From contig NZ_RQJO01000007.1 in NCBI RefSeq assembly GCF_003858635.1, forward strand, positions 683,941-747,940: a stretch of 64,000 bases of DNA. Reading direction: 5' to 3'. The notes beneath the pieces were generated by a model that worked only from the letters and a program-made list of their open reading frames with translations, did no database searches and was not told the origin of the DNA. Positions 28,285 to 36,858 of this stretch are shown here, in pieces; positions within the stretch are counted from its first letter, which is position 1; every line of letters starts with the position of its first letter. Origin of the DNA: Larkinella rosea. GTDB taxonomy: Bacteria; Bacteroidota; Bacteroidia; Cytophagales; Spirosomataceae. The translations under genes and the position numbers were made by a program.

Positions 28285-29355
28285 ATGTTTTTTCGTTCGC
28301 AACATCCTTCAAAGCACTTTTATCGGAGCGGATTCCGGTTGCGTAGCAATACGCTGATTTTGCTGTTTATTTTTTTTCTGATTGGCCTGTTTCTCCATTA
28401 CGGCGGCCGGACCGAACCGGTTGTGGCATTCTGGAACGATGTGAAAAGCCTGGTGGGTATTAAGTCGTCGCCGAAAGAAACCGTCCGGGAAAATCCCTAC
28501 AAGGCCCCCGAACCGACGCAGGAAACCGCAGCCGATAACACCGATACGGAAGCGAGCGACGATCGTTCGATGTTGGAAAAAGCCAAATCGGAAGGAAGCA
28601 AAAACCGGTCGGTTCCGAAAGCCAATAGTACGAAAAAGCTGTTCGATTTCGAAAAACTCGTTGATTTTACATTGCCAGGTTTTCAACCGAATGACGAAAT
28701 TATTCGCCATGATGGCTACACCTTGCGGTATCGCGAAGAATATGAACAGGCCGACTGGGTTTCGTATCCCTTGCTGGAAAACGAAATTCTGGGCGACGCC
28801 GAACGGAAAAACGAGCAGTTCCAGCCCGATCCGACGGTTGAAACCGGTTCGGCTGTATCGTCGGATTATTCGCGCTCCGGCTACGACCGGGGGCATTTAG
28901 CTCCGGCGGGCGATTTCAAATTTTCGAAGGAAATGATGCGGCAAACGTTTTACATGAGCAACATCAGTCCGCAGGTACCGGATTTTAACCGGGGAATCTG
29001 GAAGAAACTGGAAGAACAGGTTCGGGTTTGGGCTTTGCGCGATAAAGGCCTTTACGTGGTGACTGGCCCGGTTCTGCGCCCCGGTTTACCAACCATTGGC
29101 AAGAAAAATCAGATTGCGGTGCCGGAATATTACTACAAAGTGCTGTTGTACTGCAACAACCCCGACGTTCGTATGATTGCCTTTCTGCTGAAAAACGAGG
29201 AGGCCGATGGCTCGCTGAAGCAATTTGTGGTCACGGTCGATGAGGTAGAAAAACGCACCGGAATCGACTTCTTTCCAAAGATTCCCGATAAACTGGAACA
29301 GCAACTCGAAAGCGCCCGACCGGCCCAGATGATCGCCAACTGGTTCAGTTTGTGA
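28285..29355 (+). CDS. DNA/RNA non-specific endonuclease (NUC1 family), membrane-anchored
   Basis: A 356-residue protein with one N-terminal membrane helix (about residues 20-40), a charged linker rich in Glu/Lys, and a beta-beta-alpha-metal nuclease domain. The catalytic motif YDRGHLAPAGD places the general base at His204; the metal-binding Asn is in MSNISPQVPDFNRG. Such enzymes cut DNA and RNA without sequence preference outside the cytoplasm, using Mg2+. A second NUC1-type gene lies in the AT-rich island (45030-45914). Confidence 0.9.
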   Translation: MFFRSQHPSKHFYRSGFRLRSNTLILLFIFFLIGLFLHYGGRTEPVVAFWNDVKSLVGIKSSPKETVRENPYKAPEPTQETAADNTDTEASDDRSMLEKAKSEGSKNRSVPKANSTKKLFDFEKLVDFTLPGFQPNDEIIRHDGYTLRYREEYEQADWVSYPLLENEILGDAERKNEQFQPDPTVETGSAVSSDYSRSGYDRGHLAPAGDFKFSKEMMRQTFYMSNISPQVPDFNRGIWKKLEEQVRVWALRDKGLYVVTGPVLRPGLPTIGKKNQIAVPEYYYKVLLYCNNPDVRMIAFLLKNEEADGSLKQFVVTVDEVEKRTGIDFFPKIPDKLEQQLESARPAQMIANWFSL

Positions 29356-29487
29356 TGTCGGTTGAGAATGCTAAAATGCCATTTCAAGTACCGAATCCCG
29401 CACTTTGTGACCTTCAGGGTTTCCGCAGGCTGAAAAGTTGAATTACTTGTCGTCGATTTAAGTAATTCACTGCATCCCGTAAACAAC

Positions 29488-29979
29488 ATGTACGCTCAAT
29501 CGACACCCTTTAACTCATTAAAGACGATTCTGAATAGTGCCCTCAACGGCAACAAAGACCACGTTGAAGCGGTTTGCCAGCGGATGGGCATCAATCCGAA
29601 CGAGGTATTCGATTCCATTTGTCAGGCGATGGAATACGGAACGGGTTACCTGCAAACCCAGCCACTCGCCGGGCAGGCTCGCGCCATTGTCTTGCGCCGA
29701 CTGGATCAACAGCAAACCGCCCAGATCGAGGATGTCGCCGATGAATTGGGATTATCGGTTCGGTCGTTGCAACGCCGTTTACAGGCCGAGAATGTGAATT
29801 TCCGGGAAATTATCGATTTAGCCCGCCGGGATATTGCTCTCCGGCTGATCCGTACCACCCAGCATAACATCAACGAGATTGCCTGCGTCATGGGATATGA
29901 CGAGCCAAGTTCTTTCCGCCGGGCTTTCAAAAAATGGACCGGCCATAATCCCAAGGCGTACCAGCTGGCGACGTGCTAG
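29488..29979 (+). CDS. AraC-type HTH transcriptional regulator
   Basis: A 163-residue protein. The C-terminal ~90 residues are an AraC/XylS double-HTH (IEDVADELGLSVRSLQRRLQAENVNFREII and NINEIACVMGYDEPSSFRRAFKKWTGHNPKAYQ). The N-terminal ~75 residues are a short helical region rather than a full sensor domain, so the ligand, if any, is unknown. It is monocistronic; a palindromic element follows its stop. Confidence 0.85.
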   Translation: MYAQSTPFNSLKTILNSALNGNKDHVEAVCQRMGINPNEVFDSICQAMEYGTGYLQTQPLAGQARAIVLRRLDQQQTAQIEDVADELGLSVRSLQRRLQAENVNFREIIDLARRDIALRLIRTTQHNINEIACVMGYDEPSSFRRAFKKWTGHNPKAYQLATC

Positions 29980-29987
29980 TCAGTCGA

Positions 29988-30120
29988 CGGTTTTCGGTAC
30001 ACGGTTTTCGCTAGCTGACGGATGTTGAATGACTCGCCTTTAACGCGTGAATCCGTCCAACGGGATTTGCACCCCTCCAGCGGCCCGGCGAAAACCGTAA
30101 ACGGAAAACCGTATACCGTC
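29988..30120. repeat. Inverted repeat (GTTTTCGG/GCTGACG family)
   Basis: The left part with CGGTTTTCGGTACACGG pairs imperfectly with the right part GAAAACCGTAAACGGAAAAC across about 60 bases. It shares words with the element at 17630-17696. Confidence 0.6.
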
Positions 30121-31369
30121 ATTTAAAATGCCGATCCATAAACCGCAGAAACTGCGCCCAGTCGTACCCTAAAACGTCGTGGCCACCCGGCCGGATGTGG
30201 TAACCAATCTGGCCCTGAACGGATTGGTTGAGGGGAGGCTGAGCGGTTGCCGATAAACCCGTTGTTCCTAAAAACCGGTAAATCGCATCGGCAGCTTTGG
30301 CGCTCGCAAATTCACCCGCCGGATCGGAACCCGCGTCGTTTTCGGCGCTGGCAACGTAAACCGGTCGGGGCGCAATCAGCGAAAGAAGCTCGTGTTGATC
30401 AAAGGGCAGCAGCGTGTCCTGATCCATGTATTTTCGGAAATTGCCGCAAAACCAGTGCGGAAAAACCGTGTTCAATCGCCGGATGTTTTCGCCCACGCCC
30501 CGGTGAAACAATTTGGCCCCGCCCGCGCCCGATTCATTGCTGATCACCATTGCAAAACGCGGATCGGTGGCGCCCGCCCAGAGGGCCGCTTTCCCCAGGC
30601 GCGACCAGCCGAAAACCGCCACGCGTTTCGAGTCAATGGCGGAGTCGGTCTGCAGGTAATCCATGATTCGGCTCAATCCCCAGGCCCAGGCCGCAACCGT
30701 CCCAAAATTATCGCTTCGGTTTTGAAATTCCGGATACAGCGGATGAACGCCCGTCGTAAAACCGGATTTCGGATTGTCGGAAGCAATGTCTTCGCGGTAG
30801 GCCGTGACCAGCGCATACCCCCGGCTCAGGATGCTATCCACGGGCCATTGGCGGGCGTTGATGCCGCGACAGGCTTCGGTGGCGCGGTGATCGACTACGC
30901 CCGAAAGATCGACGTACGGATTGCCACGGCCCGACTCCATCCAACTCGTCGTAATCCGAATTCCTGGATCAATAGTTATGGCGTGGTTGCCCCAGAAATT
31001 GAGCCCTAAAATAGCCGGGACCGGTTTTTTTGATTGATTCGGCAGGTAAATCAAAACGTCGATACGGGGCCCGGTTTCCTGTCCGTTCAACCAGATGGCA
31101 ACCTGCTTGCGGGTTGCTTTTCCTCCCAACGCATTTGGATTCGAATCAAAAACGCTAAACCGCATCGACGCTGGTTTTCCGGGTGAATGACCGTACATTT
31201 CGGTCGCAAACTGTTCCAGCAGTTCGATTCGGCGGGTCGTTTGCCACTGTTTTGGGGTTTTGACGGATTTACCATCATTAAATAGCAGCGGATTGGGCAA
31301 ACGCAGTTGCTGAGCGCGAAGGCCAATAACTGTAAACAAAAGCAGAAAGCAGGAAAGGGCGGTGTTCAT
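30119..31369 (-). CDS. CE15-type glucuronoyl esterase / acetylxylan esterase-like enzyme
   Basis: A 416-residue secreted alpha/beta hydrolase with a signal peptide (MNTALSCFLLLFTVIGLRAQ). The CE15 catalytic set is visible: Ser256 in VFGWSRLGKAALW, Glu279 in SNESGAGGA and His397 in RPGGHDVLGYDW. Bacterial CE15 enzymes cleave ester bonds between glucuronoxylan and lignin. This points to plant-polymer degradation by the host. The gene stands alone, with a small hairpin between it and the upstream gene. Confidence 0.88.
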   Translation of the reverse strand: MNTALSCFLLLFTVIGLRAQQLRLPNPLLFNDGKSVKTPKQWQTTRRIELLEQFATEMYGHSPGKPASMRFSVFDSNPNALGGKATRKQVAIWLNGQETGPRIDVLIYLPNQSKKPVPAILGLNFWGNHAITIDPGIRITTSWMESGRGNPYVDLSGVVDHRATEACRGINARQWPVDSILSRGYALVTAYREDIASDNPKSGFTTGVHPLYPEFQNRSDNFGTVAAWAWGLSRIMDYLQTDSAIDSKRVAVFGWSRLGKAALWAGATDPRFAMVISNESGAGGAKLFHRGVGENIRRLNTVFPHWFCGNFRKYMDQDTLLPFDQHELLSLIAPRPVYVASAENDAGSDPAGEFASAKAADAIYRFLGTTGLSATAQPPLNQSVQGQIGYHIRPGGHDVLGYDWAQFLRFMDRHFK

Positions 31370-31382
31370 GCGGTAAAGTTCT

Positions 31383-31432
31383 CAGAATTTTCGGCTGTTG
31401 GGGATAAAACGACCCGAAAACAGAAAATTCTG
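31383..31432. repeat. Short inverted repeat upstream of the CE15 gene
   Basis: CAGAATTTTC (31383) and GAAAATTCTG (31423) are perfectly complementary 10-base arms with a 30-base loop. It could end the upstream minus-strand unit. Confidence 0.45.
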
Positions 31433-31484
31433 CCGGTAATACCAGCAGAATTTCGCTACCTAACCTGAAAAATAGATACCCGAT

Positions 31485-32435
31485 TTACTTTTTTGAATCT
31501 AATTCTTTGACCCAGTTCTGAGCGAATGAGCGTGCCGCCTGAACCGGTTCTTTACCCATGCGGAACAATAATTTCCAGTTTTCGGGCTTGTTGCGGTATT
31601 CGGGATTGGCGAATTCAGATTTTGAGCCACGCTGGACCAACTGTGCGTTGAAATCGACGCTTCCGGCCAAAGCAATGAAGTCATTCAGCCGTTGTTTCAG
31701 GGCGGTGTTCAAATCAGGGGCTGCTTTGTAATCCGCCAGTCGCTTCTGGTAATCGGCGGCCTCTTGCTTCGATTCGGCTAGCTTCCCTTCCATATCACCC
31801 CGGCTTTGGGCCATTTGCTGCTTCAACATCTTGTCAAAGTTGGCGATGTATTGTTTCTTGAACTCATCCGGATTTGTTTTCGACAACGTTTGTATCCGCT
31901 TCAATTCGCCTAATTCCTTCGTTTTAGTGGTTTTGTCGTCCCCTTCGGCTCCTGACAATTCCTGTTGCAGCATCTGAATCTGGCTCTGGATCATCATGGC
32001 CAATGTGGCTGGCGGCATTTGGCTGTATGAACTCTGGATCATGGCTGCCTGTTGGTTATAAACCGCCTGAACATCGCCCACCGAGGTGTTTTGCGCCTGA
32101 GCCGCTTCCCGGGTTTTTTCGTCGCTGATACCGTATTTTTGCTTCAGCCAGTCCTGGTAGCGTTTTTTAAAATCGGCCGAACTGGCGTAGGTTTTGACCA
32201 CCGCGCCCATGGCCTGGACAGCCGCTACCCGCGAACCATCGGGAATGTTTTTGGCCAGTTGCCGAACCTTCGATGAAAAAGGGGCCGCCAGGCGGTCAGA
32301 AGTGACGTTGGTAAAGGCAGTTTGCTGAACCTGCTCACTGGTTAGTCCGAGGTCGGTTACAATGTCGGCGGTTCGGGCGGCTAACCACCCACCGGCGGCC
32401 AGCAGGAATGCTGCTCTTAAAAAGTGCTTTTTCAT
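31485..32435 (-). CDS. Secreted helical protein of unknown function
   Basis: A 316-residue protein with a signal-like N-terminus (MKKHFLRAAFLLAAGGWLAA). The mature part is mostly helical and rich in Gln, Ala and Lys, with coiled-coil-like stretches (MMIQSQIQMLQQELSGAEGDDKTTKTKELGELK). No known motif. It directly follows a small beta-barrel gene (12-base gap) and may be a periplasmic partner of it. Confidence 0.65.
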   Translation of the reverse strand: MKKHFLRAAFLLAAGGWLAARTADIVTDLGLTSEQVQQTAFTNVTSDRLAAPFSSKVRQLAKNIPDGSRVAAVQAMGAVVKTYASSADFKKRYQDWLKQKYGISDEKTREAAQAQNTSVGDVQAVYNQQAAMIQSSYSQMPPATLAMMIQSQIQMLQQELSGAEGDDKTTKTKELGELKRIQTLSKTNPDEFKKQYIANFDKMLKQQMAQSRGDMEGKLAESKQEAADYQKRLADYKAAPDLNTALKQRLNDFIALAGSVDFNAQLVQRGSKSEFANPEYRNKPENWKLLFRMGKEPVQAARSFAQNWVKELDSKK

Positions 32436-32447
32436 TGGAAAAGAGTT

Positions 32448-32987
32448 TTACTTGAACTTGGCCGCCAGGCCCACCCGTAAAACCGCCACTCCGTAACCCA
32501 CTTCCGCAAAACCGCCGAATTTCTCCGAGAACATATACCGCGAACCAAGGTGCAGACCCAGGAAAAGTGAATTTCCGTAAGGGCTGTAATAATCCCGCGA
32601 TGAGCCGTATGAATCGCTGTATGACGAGGTCCGAAGCCCCAGCGAAATCCCGGCATACGGATCGAATTTGCTGTCACTAATATCTAAAATTTCTCCGAAA
32701 TGATACGATCCGCGGGCCGTAAAAAACAGAAAGGTATAATTCCATTTGTAGCCACCGCTGTTGTAACCATAGCGGGCAAAATCGAAGGAACCGCCGACCG
32801 AAAAATTGTCTTTTACGGTATATTCAAAGGAGGCACCGATGGGCAGGCCCCGGTAGGTATAGGTACCCAGACCAATACCGGCATTCAGGAATTTCTCGCC
32901 CTTTTCGATGGTTTGCGCGTTGGCGGTAGGCATGAGGGCAACGGCGATGAGCCACGCCAGAATCGTCAGTAGTGTTAACTTTTTCAT
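32448..32987 (-). CDS. Small outer-membrane beta-barrel protein
   Basis: A 179-residue protein with a signal peptide (MKKLTLLTILAWLIAVALMPTANA) and eight or so amphipathic strands, including YTYRGLPIGASFEYTVKDNF and a final VGYGVAVLRVGLAAKFK, the usual small OmpA-like/OmpW-like barrel. Function unknown. It heads a likely two-gene unit with the downstream helical secreted protein. Confidence 0.72.
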   Translation of the reverse strand: MKKLTLLTILAWLIAVALMPTANAQTIEKGEKFLNAGIGLGTYTYRGLPIGASFEYTVKDNFSVGGSFDFARYGYNSGGYKWNYTFLFFTARGSYHFGEILDISDSKFDPYAGISLGLRTSSYSDSYGSSRDYYSPYGNSLFLGLHLGSRYMFSEKFGGFAEVGYGVAVLRVGLAAKFK

Positions 32988-33136
32988 GTGTATGTATTTG
33001 TTGTTGTTTGGTTTTAACCGGTTTTTCGCCGATCCTGGTTACAAAGATATTGGACAGAAAGGGCCGGGAGGATGTCATTTTACGCAGAAAACGCGCATTT
33101 GACGACACTTTCCGACCGGTTTTACAGTGTCGGAAT

Positions 33137-34477
33137 TTAAACCAGCACAGGCTGTCTTTTCGGAATGGTCGGGACGGGCGAACGGAGCGATTCACCCAGC
33201 ACTTCGGCGATGTAGGTCTCGCACAATTCGTTCGGACGATACGTCGAAAATTCGTTCTGTAAGCGGGCGATATTCCGCCGGTAGACGGGATTACTTATGA
33301 CGGTTTTAACCTGCGTCCGGATCTGTTCCGGTGTCGGCGTTTCCGTTTTCAGATTGATGCCCAGGTTAAAATAGCCAATGCGGGAAGTGATCTCGTTTTT
33401 GCCCTCGTGAACACCTGCGGCCACCATCGGCAGCCCGTTCTGAATGCTGAGCATGACACCGCCGTATCCGCCGTTGGTGACGTAGACGTCACAATACGGC
33501 ATGATTTCGTTGAAGTCCACAAAATCTTCGATAATGAGATTCGCCTGGGGATAGCGCGCCCGCAGCGCGTCCGTTTGGGATCCGCCCGTGGTTGCAATTA
33601 CCAGATATTCGGAGTCTTTGAAGGCATCAAGCGTCGGTACGATGATCTTTTCCGGGTCGCGCTCAACGGTTCCCTGGGTAACCAGAATGACTTTTCGGTA
33701 GAGCCTGAGTTTATCGTAATGCGCAAAACTGCTGCGCAAGCCCTTGGAATAGGGGAGTAGTGGGCCGACAAACCGGACATTCGGGCTCATGTCCCGACGG
33801 GCATATTCAAAACCGGGAACCCCGCTTTGCAGGTAGACATCCGCTTCCCGAATGAAGGCATCAAACACAAAATCGTTTGTTGGCACCAGGCCGTGCTGAC
33901 GCAGAAACCGGTTGTAGAGGTCGGTACACGGTTTCAGAAGAATATTTTTGGTTACGTAACGCAGTAAATCCTGTTTCCGTTTTCCCCAGAAACCGGTTGC
34001 GGGCTCCAGCCCCATTCCGGCGGGGGGCAAGTCCCGCGAGCTTTCCGAAAAGGGAACGATGCCGATGGTAACCACCGGTACTTCAAGCAATTGTTTGATG
34101 AACGGGGCACCCGTGAACAGGGCATCGCAAACCAGTAATTCGAAGCCAAACTCCTGGTAAATGTCGATGACATCCGCCACAAATTCAGGCGCCCGGTTCA
34201 GAAATACCTGGTTGATGTCGAACCGAAGCCGGGCAATGGTTCCCTTCAAGCGTTGGCGTTCGGGGAATAAATCTTCTAACGTATCCTGATTGACCACTTT
34301 AGCGGTTCGAAATGGATAAACCGGTATTCCCAGATTTTGGGCTTTGGTAACATACCGGCCACCGGTGTACCAACGGACATCGTGGCCCAGGTCCTGCAAA
34401 TGTTTGGCGATTCCGGTCAGGGGATTGAAATGTCCGTCGGCAGGAATGGTGGCGAAAAGAATTTTTTTAGCGTTCAT
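33137..34477 (-). CDS. MGT-family (GT1) glycosyltransferase
   Basis: A 446-residue UDP-sugar-dependent glycosyltransferase. The N-terminal acceptor domain begins MNAKKILFATIPADGHFNPL; the donor-binding C-terminal block is DVYVTNGGYGGVMLSIQNGLPMVAAGVHEGKNEI, the macrolide glycosyltransferase-type signature. It probably glycosylates a small lipophilic molecule. The start at 34477 is chosen over a far upstream ATG (34696) because the family begins with the Rossmann strand here. A cupin gene lies upstream on the same strand. Confidence 0.88.
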   Translation of the reverse strand: MNAKKILFATIPADGHFNPLTGIAKHLQDLGHDVRWYTGGRYVTKAQNLGIPVYPFRTAKVVNQDTLEDLFPERQRLKGTIARLRFDINQVFLNRAPEFVADVIDIYQEFGFELLVCDALFTGAPFIKQLLEVPVVTIGIVPFSESSRDLPPAGMGLEPATGFWGKRKQDLLRYVTKNILLKPCTDLYNRFLRQHGLVPTNDFVFDAFIREADVYLQSGVPGFEYARRDMSPNVRFVGPLLPYSKGLRSSFAHYDKLRLYRKVILVTQGTVERDPEKIIVPTLDAFKDSEYLVIATTGGSQTDALRARYPQANLIIEDFVDFNEIMPYCDVYVTNGGYGGVMLSIQNGLPMVAAGVHEGKNEITSRIGYFNLGINLKTETPTPEQIRTQVKTVISNPVYRRNIARLQNEFSTYRPNELCETYIAEVLGESLRSPVPTIPKRQPVLV

Positions 34478-34614
34478 GATTTGTTGTTTGGTTGGTAAGG
34501 TGTCTGGTACGAAATCCGGAAAAACATCCCGGCGAAGTGGGCAAAAAGGAAGGCAACCGCTTTCCCGCAAACCGCCTTGAAACGATTTAATGAATAATTC
34601 TGAATGAAAACCGT

Positions 34615-34995
34615 TTAAATCAGGGTAGCGTATTGCGGAGCGATGCTGTAAAAATACAGGCAGGAGTGAGCCGACCGATTCCGCAGGGTGTGGCATGTTC
34701 CGGCCGGGATGGTCAATGATTGACCGGCCGTCAGCCGAATCCAGCGATCACCCGCGAAAATTTCCAGTTCGCCGTACTCGACTGAAAAGTATTCTTCCTC
34801 GTCAGAGTGGGTGTGAAGTGCTGTTCCGTTGGCTCCGGCAGCCAACCAAACCACGCCGTTGTCGACTTTCGAATGGGCTGGAGTTGGCAAATACCAGTAT
34901 TTAATACCGCAGGTTGCAGCCAGATCCAAGTCAGCTTCCCGAATGGCTACGTGCGATAGATTCAGCGTAGCCTGAGCAGTTGCAAATGTGTTCAT
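34615..34995 (-). CDS. Cupin-domain protein
   Basis: A 126-residue single-domain cupin. Motif 1 is HTHSDEEEYFSVEYGELEIF (metal ligands His, His, Glu) and motif 2 is IPAGTCHTLRN (fourth His). It could be a small-molecule isomerase, dioxygenase or sugar-binding protein; substrates cannot be read from sequence. It lies upstream of the MGT glycosyltransferase on the same strand and may act in the same pathway. Confidence 0.82.
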   Translation of the reverse strand: MNTFATAQATLNLSHVAIREADLDLAATCGIKYWYLPTPAHSKVDNGVVWLAAGANGTALHTHSDEEEYFSVEYGELEIFAGDRWIRLTAGQSLTIPAGTCHTLRNRSAHSCLYFYSIAPQYATLI

Positions 34996-35430
34996 GAATT
35001 GCCGTTTAGTAGTAGTTGTTGTTTATGGTATTTCAGAAGTCGTAAACTTCATGTTCCAAAGGTCACTACCAACTCAGGCTATTCCAACCGTGTCCGGAAT
35101 GAAGTCGTCACTTTTGTACTTGAACTGACATCTTTGCGTCGTGAAACCGTTGGCTGGATGGGCTCCTTTGTCTGCGGATGGGAAACGGCCAAGGATTGAT
35201 TTGAAAGGCTGGAACGGGATAGTCCGCACGAACAGCGAATACAGCGTTTACACATGGGAATGGGTGTGGAAGTAAGGTGTGAAAAAAGCCGCTGAGCCGC
35301 GACCGGTTTTGCAAAAATAGTTGTGGGAATTCGCGGAGAAGATGGCATAAAATACAAAAAAGCGGGCATTGAGCGACGGGATTTAACCGTTTGCTCAATG
35401 CCCGCATCCAAAAACCGGTACGCGCTGCCG
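34996..35430. other. Non-coding gap with a terminator
   Basis: About 435 bases between the cupin gene and the next minus-strand gene. Short reading frames here show no protein-like composition or start context. The only clear element is the terminator at 35355-35405. Confidence 0.5.
35355..35405 (-). terminator. Terminator of the 'asparagine synthetase B'-like gene
   Basis: A perfect 12-bp stem (GCGGGCATTGAG/CTCAATGCCCGC), followed on the minus strand by a run of seven T residues. Confidence 0.85.
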
Positions 35431-36693
35431 TTAGGTTTTTTGCTTCTTCTTTTTGGCCGCCGGGAACAGGATATTATTCAGAATCAGACGGTAACCGGCC
35501 GAGTTTGGATGGAGGTTCAAGTCCGTAGGTTCTTCGTTGATTTCGTGCCGGTAATCTTCGGGGTCGTGACCGCCGTAAAACGTAAAGAACCCTTTGCCAT
35601 ACGGCGCATGGAGGTAACGGGCTTCATTAGCGGCCCGGTTTTCCGCCAAAACGACTACTTCCGGTTTGATAAACCCTTTCTTGAATGCGGTGGTCTGGCC
35701 CATGAATCCCTTAATAATATTCATGTGATTCTGGGTCAGCATGGTCGGGATGGGATCCCATTTCGCCGAAAACTGAAACAAGGTGAAATAATCGTTTTGC
35801 TCGATCAGACCGCGTTCTTCGGGTTGATTATCGATGTTTGAAAACTCGATTTGGTACGGATTGATGTATACCTGAAAATTCCGGAAAGCCAGCGTCTGGC
35901 TGTAATCCAGTTTGCTGTTTGCCGCCGGATCGGCCGGGTCACCGTCGTAAATCGACTCGGCAATGTCGGTATTTTGGGTAGCCAGGGCGATATCGTAGGT
36001 GTCGGTGGCATTACACATGGCAAACATGTATCCGCCACCGAGGCAATAGTCCCGGATTTTCTTGGCGACGTTTCGCTTGAGCTCCGATACTTTGGTCAGG
36101 CCATATTTCTTGGCAATGAGTTCGGCTTCCCGTTTCTGGGCCTGGTACCAGGGCTGGTCGCGGAATTGGAAAAACTTACCGTATTGTCCCGTAAAATCTT
36201 CGTGGTGCAGGTGCAGCCAGTCGTATTGCGCCAGTTTACCATCCATTACGTCCTCATCAAAAACCGTCTCATACGGGATTTCGGCGTAAGTCATGACGAG
36301 CGTTACGGCGTCGTCCCAGGGTTGTTTGGTTTTGGGTGAATAGACGGCCACTTTCGGCGCCTTTTGCAATTTGACGGCATCCATATTCACATCCGGCGAC
36401 GAAACTTCAGCAATGATCTGGCCGCCTTGTGCGTCAGAAATTACCTCGTAGCTCACACCCCGGATCACCATTTCGTTGACAAACCGCTGGTTGTGGGGCA
36501 TCATAAAACTACCACCCCGGTAATTGAGGAGCCAGTCCACTTCCGTATCATACTGGCGCAAAACCCAGTAAGCAATGCCGTACGCTTTGAGGTGATTTTT
36601 CTGGTTTTCATCCATCGGTATCAGGATTTTCGACGCAAAGAGGGGAGTCGTTAATGCCAAAATCAGGATGAGCGGTAATAGCAGCCTTTTCAT
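35431..36693 (-). CDS. Secreted protein of the 'asparagine synthetase B'-labelled family
   Basis: A 420-residue exported protein with a signal peptide (MKRLLLPLILILALTTPLFA). It contains long conserved-looking blocks (KILIPMDENQKNHLKAYGIAYW, DAQGGQIIAEVSSPDVNMD, and GGGYMFAMCNATDTYDIALA) and ends in a Lys-rich tail. Homologous Bacteroidota proteins are often labelled 'asparagine synthetase B', but the motifs of that enzyme (an N-terminal Cys2 glutaminase and an SGGLDS P-loop) are absent, so I regard the label as unfounded. The GGGYMFAMCNAT stretch resembles a glutamine-amidotransferase-like nucleophile region. The role is unknown. Confidence 0.65.
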   Translation of the reverse strand: MKRLLLPLILILALTTPLFASKILIPMDENQKNHLKAYGIAYWVLRQYDTEVDWLLNYRGGSFMMPHNQRFVNEMVIRGVSYEVISDAQGGQIIAEVSSPDVNMDAVKLQKAPKVAVYSPKTKQPWDDAVTLVMTYAEIPYETVFDEDVMDGKLAQYDWLHLHHEDFTGQYGKFFQFRDQPWYQAQKREAELIAKKYGLTKVSELKRNVAKKIRDYCLGGGYMFAMCNATDTYDIALATQNTDIAESIYDGDPADPAANSKLDYSQTLAFRNFQVYINPYQIEFSNIDNQPEERGLIEQNDYFTLFQFSAKWDPIPTMLTQNHMNIIKGFMGQTTAFKKGFIKPEVVVLAENRAANEARYLHAPYGKGFFTFYGGHDPEDYRHEINEEPTDLNLHPNSAGYRLILNNILFPAAKKKKQKT

Positions 36694-36858
36694 CGGTACT
36701 TTTTTTTTAGCTGTTTTGAGTAGCTTTGTATCTACTCGTATTCAACGAAGATAAGCAATTTTTATGCTAAATAGTTTGATGGAAGGCCGGATTGAAAGAT
36801 TGCGTTTAAAACCGTCTTTCCAATCGTGGCAGCCCTCATTCGTTCAACCAGTTGGTTT

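Noticed and set aside
33137-34696. Longer start for the MGT glycosyltransferase
   Set aside because: The added 73 residues show no family features and the Rossmann strand begins at the ATG at 34477.
34999-35411. Short frames on both strands between the cupin and asparagine synthetase B-like genes
   Set aside because: Overlapping frames on both strands, none with protein-like content; the region holds a terminator.
36721-36728. TAGCTTTG as a promoter for the second MacB-like permease
   Set aside because: It fits TAnnTTTG, but no -33 element lies at the right distance, and it is about 130 bases from the gene.
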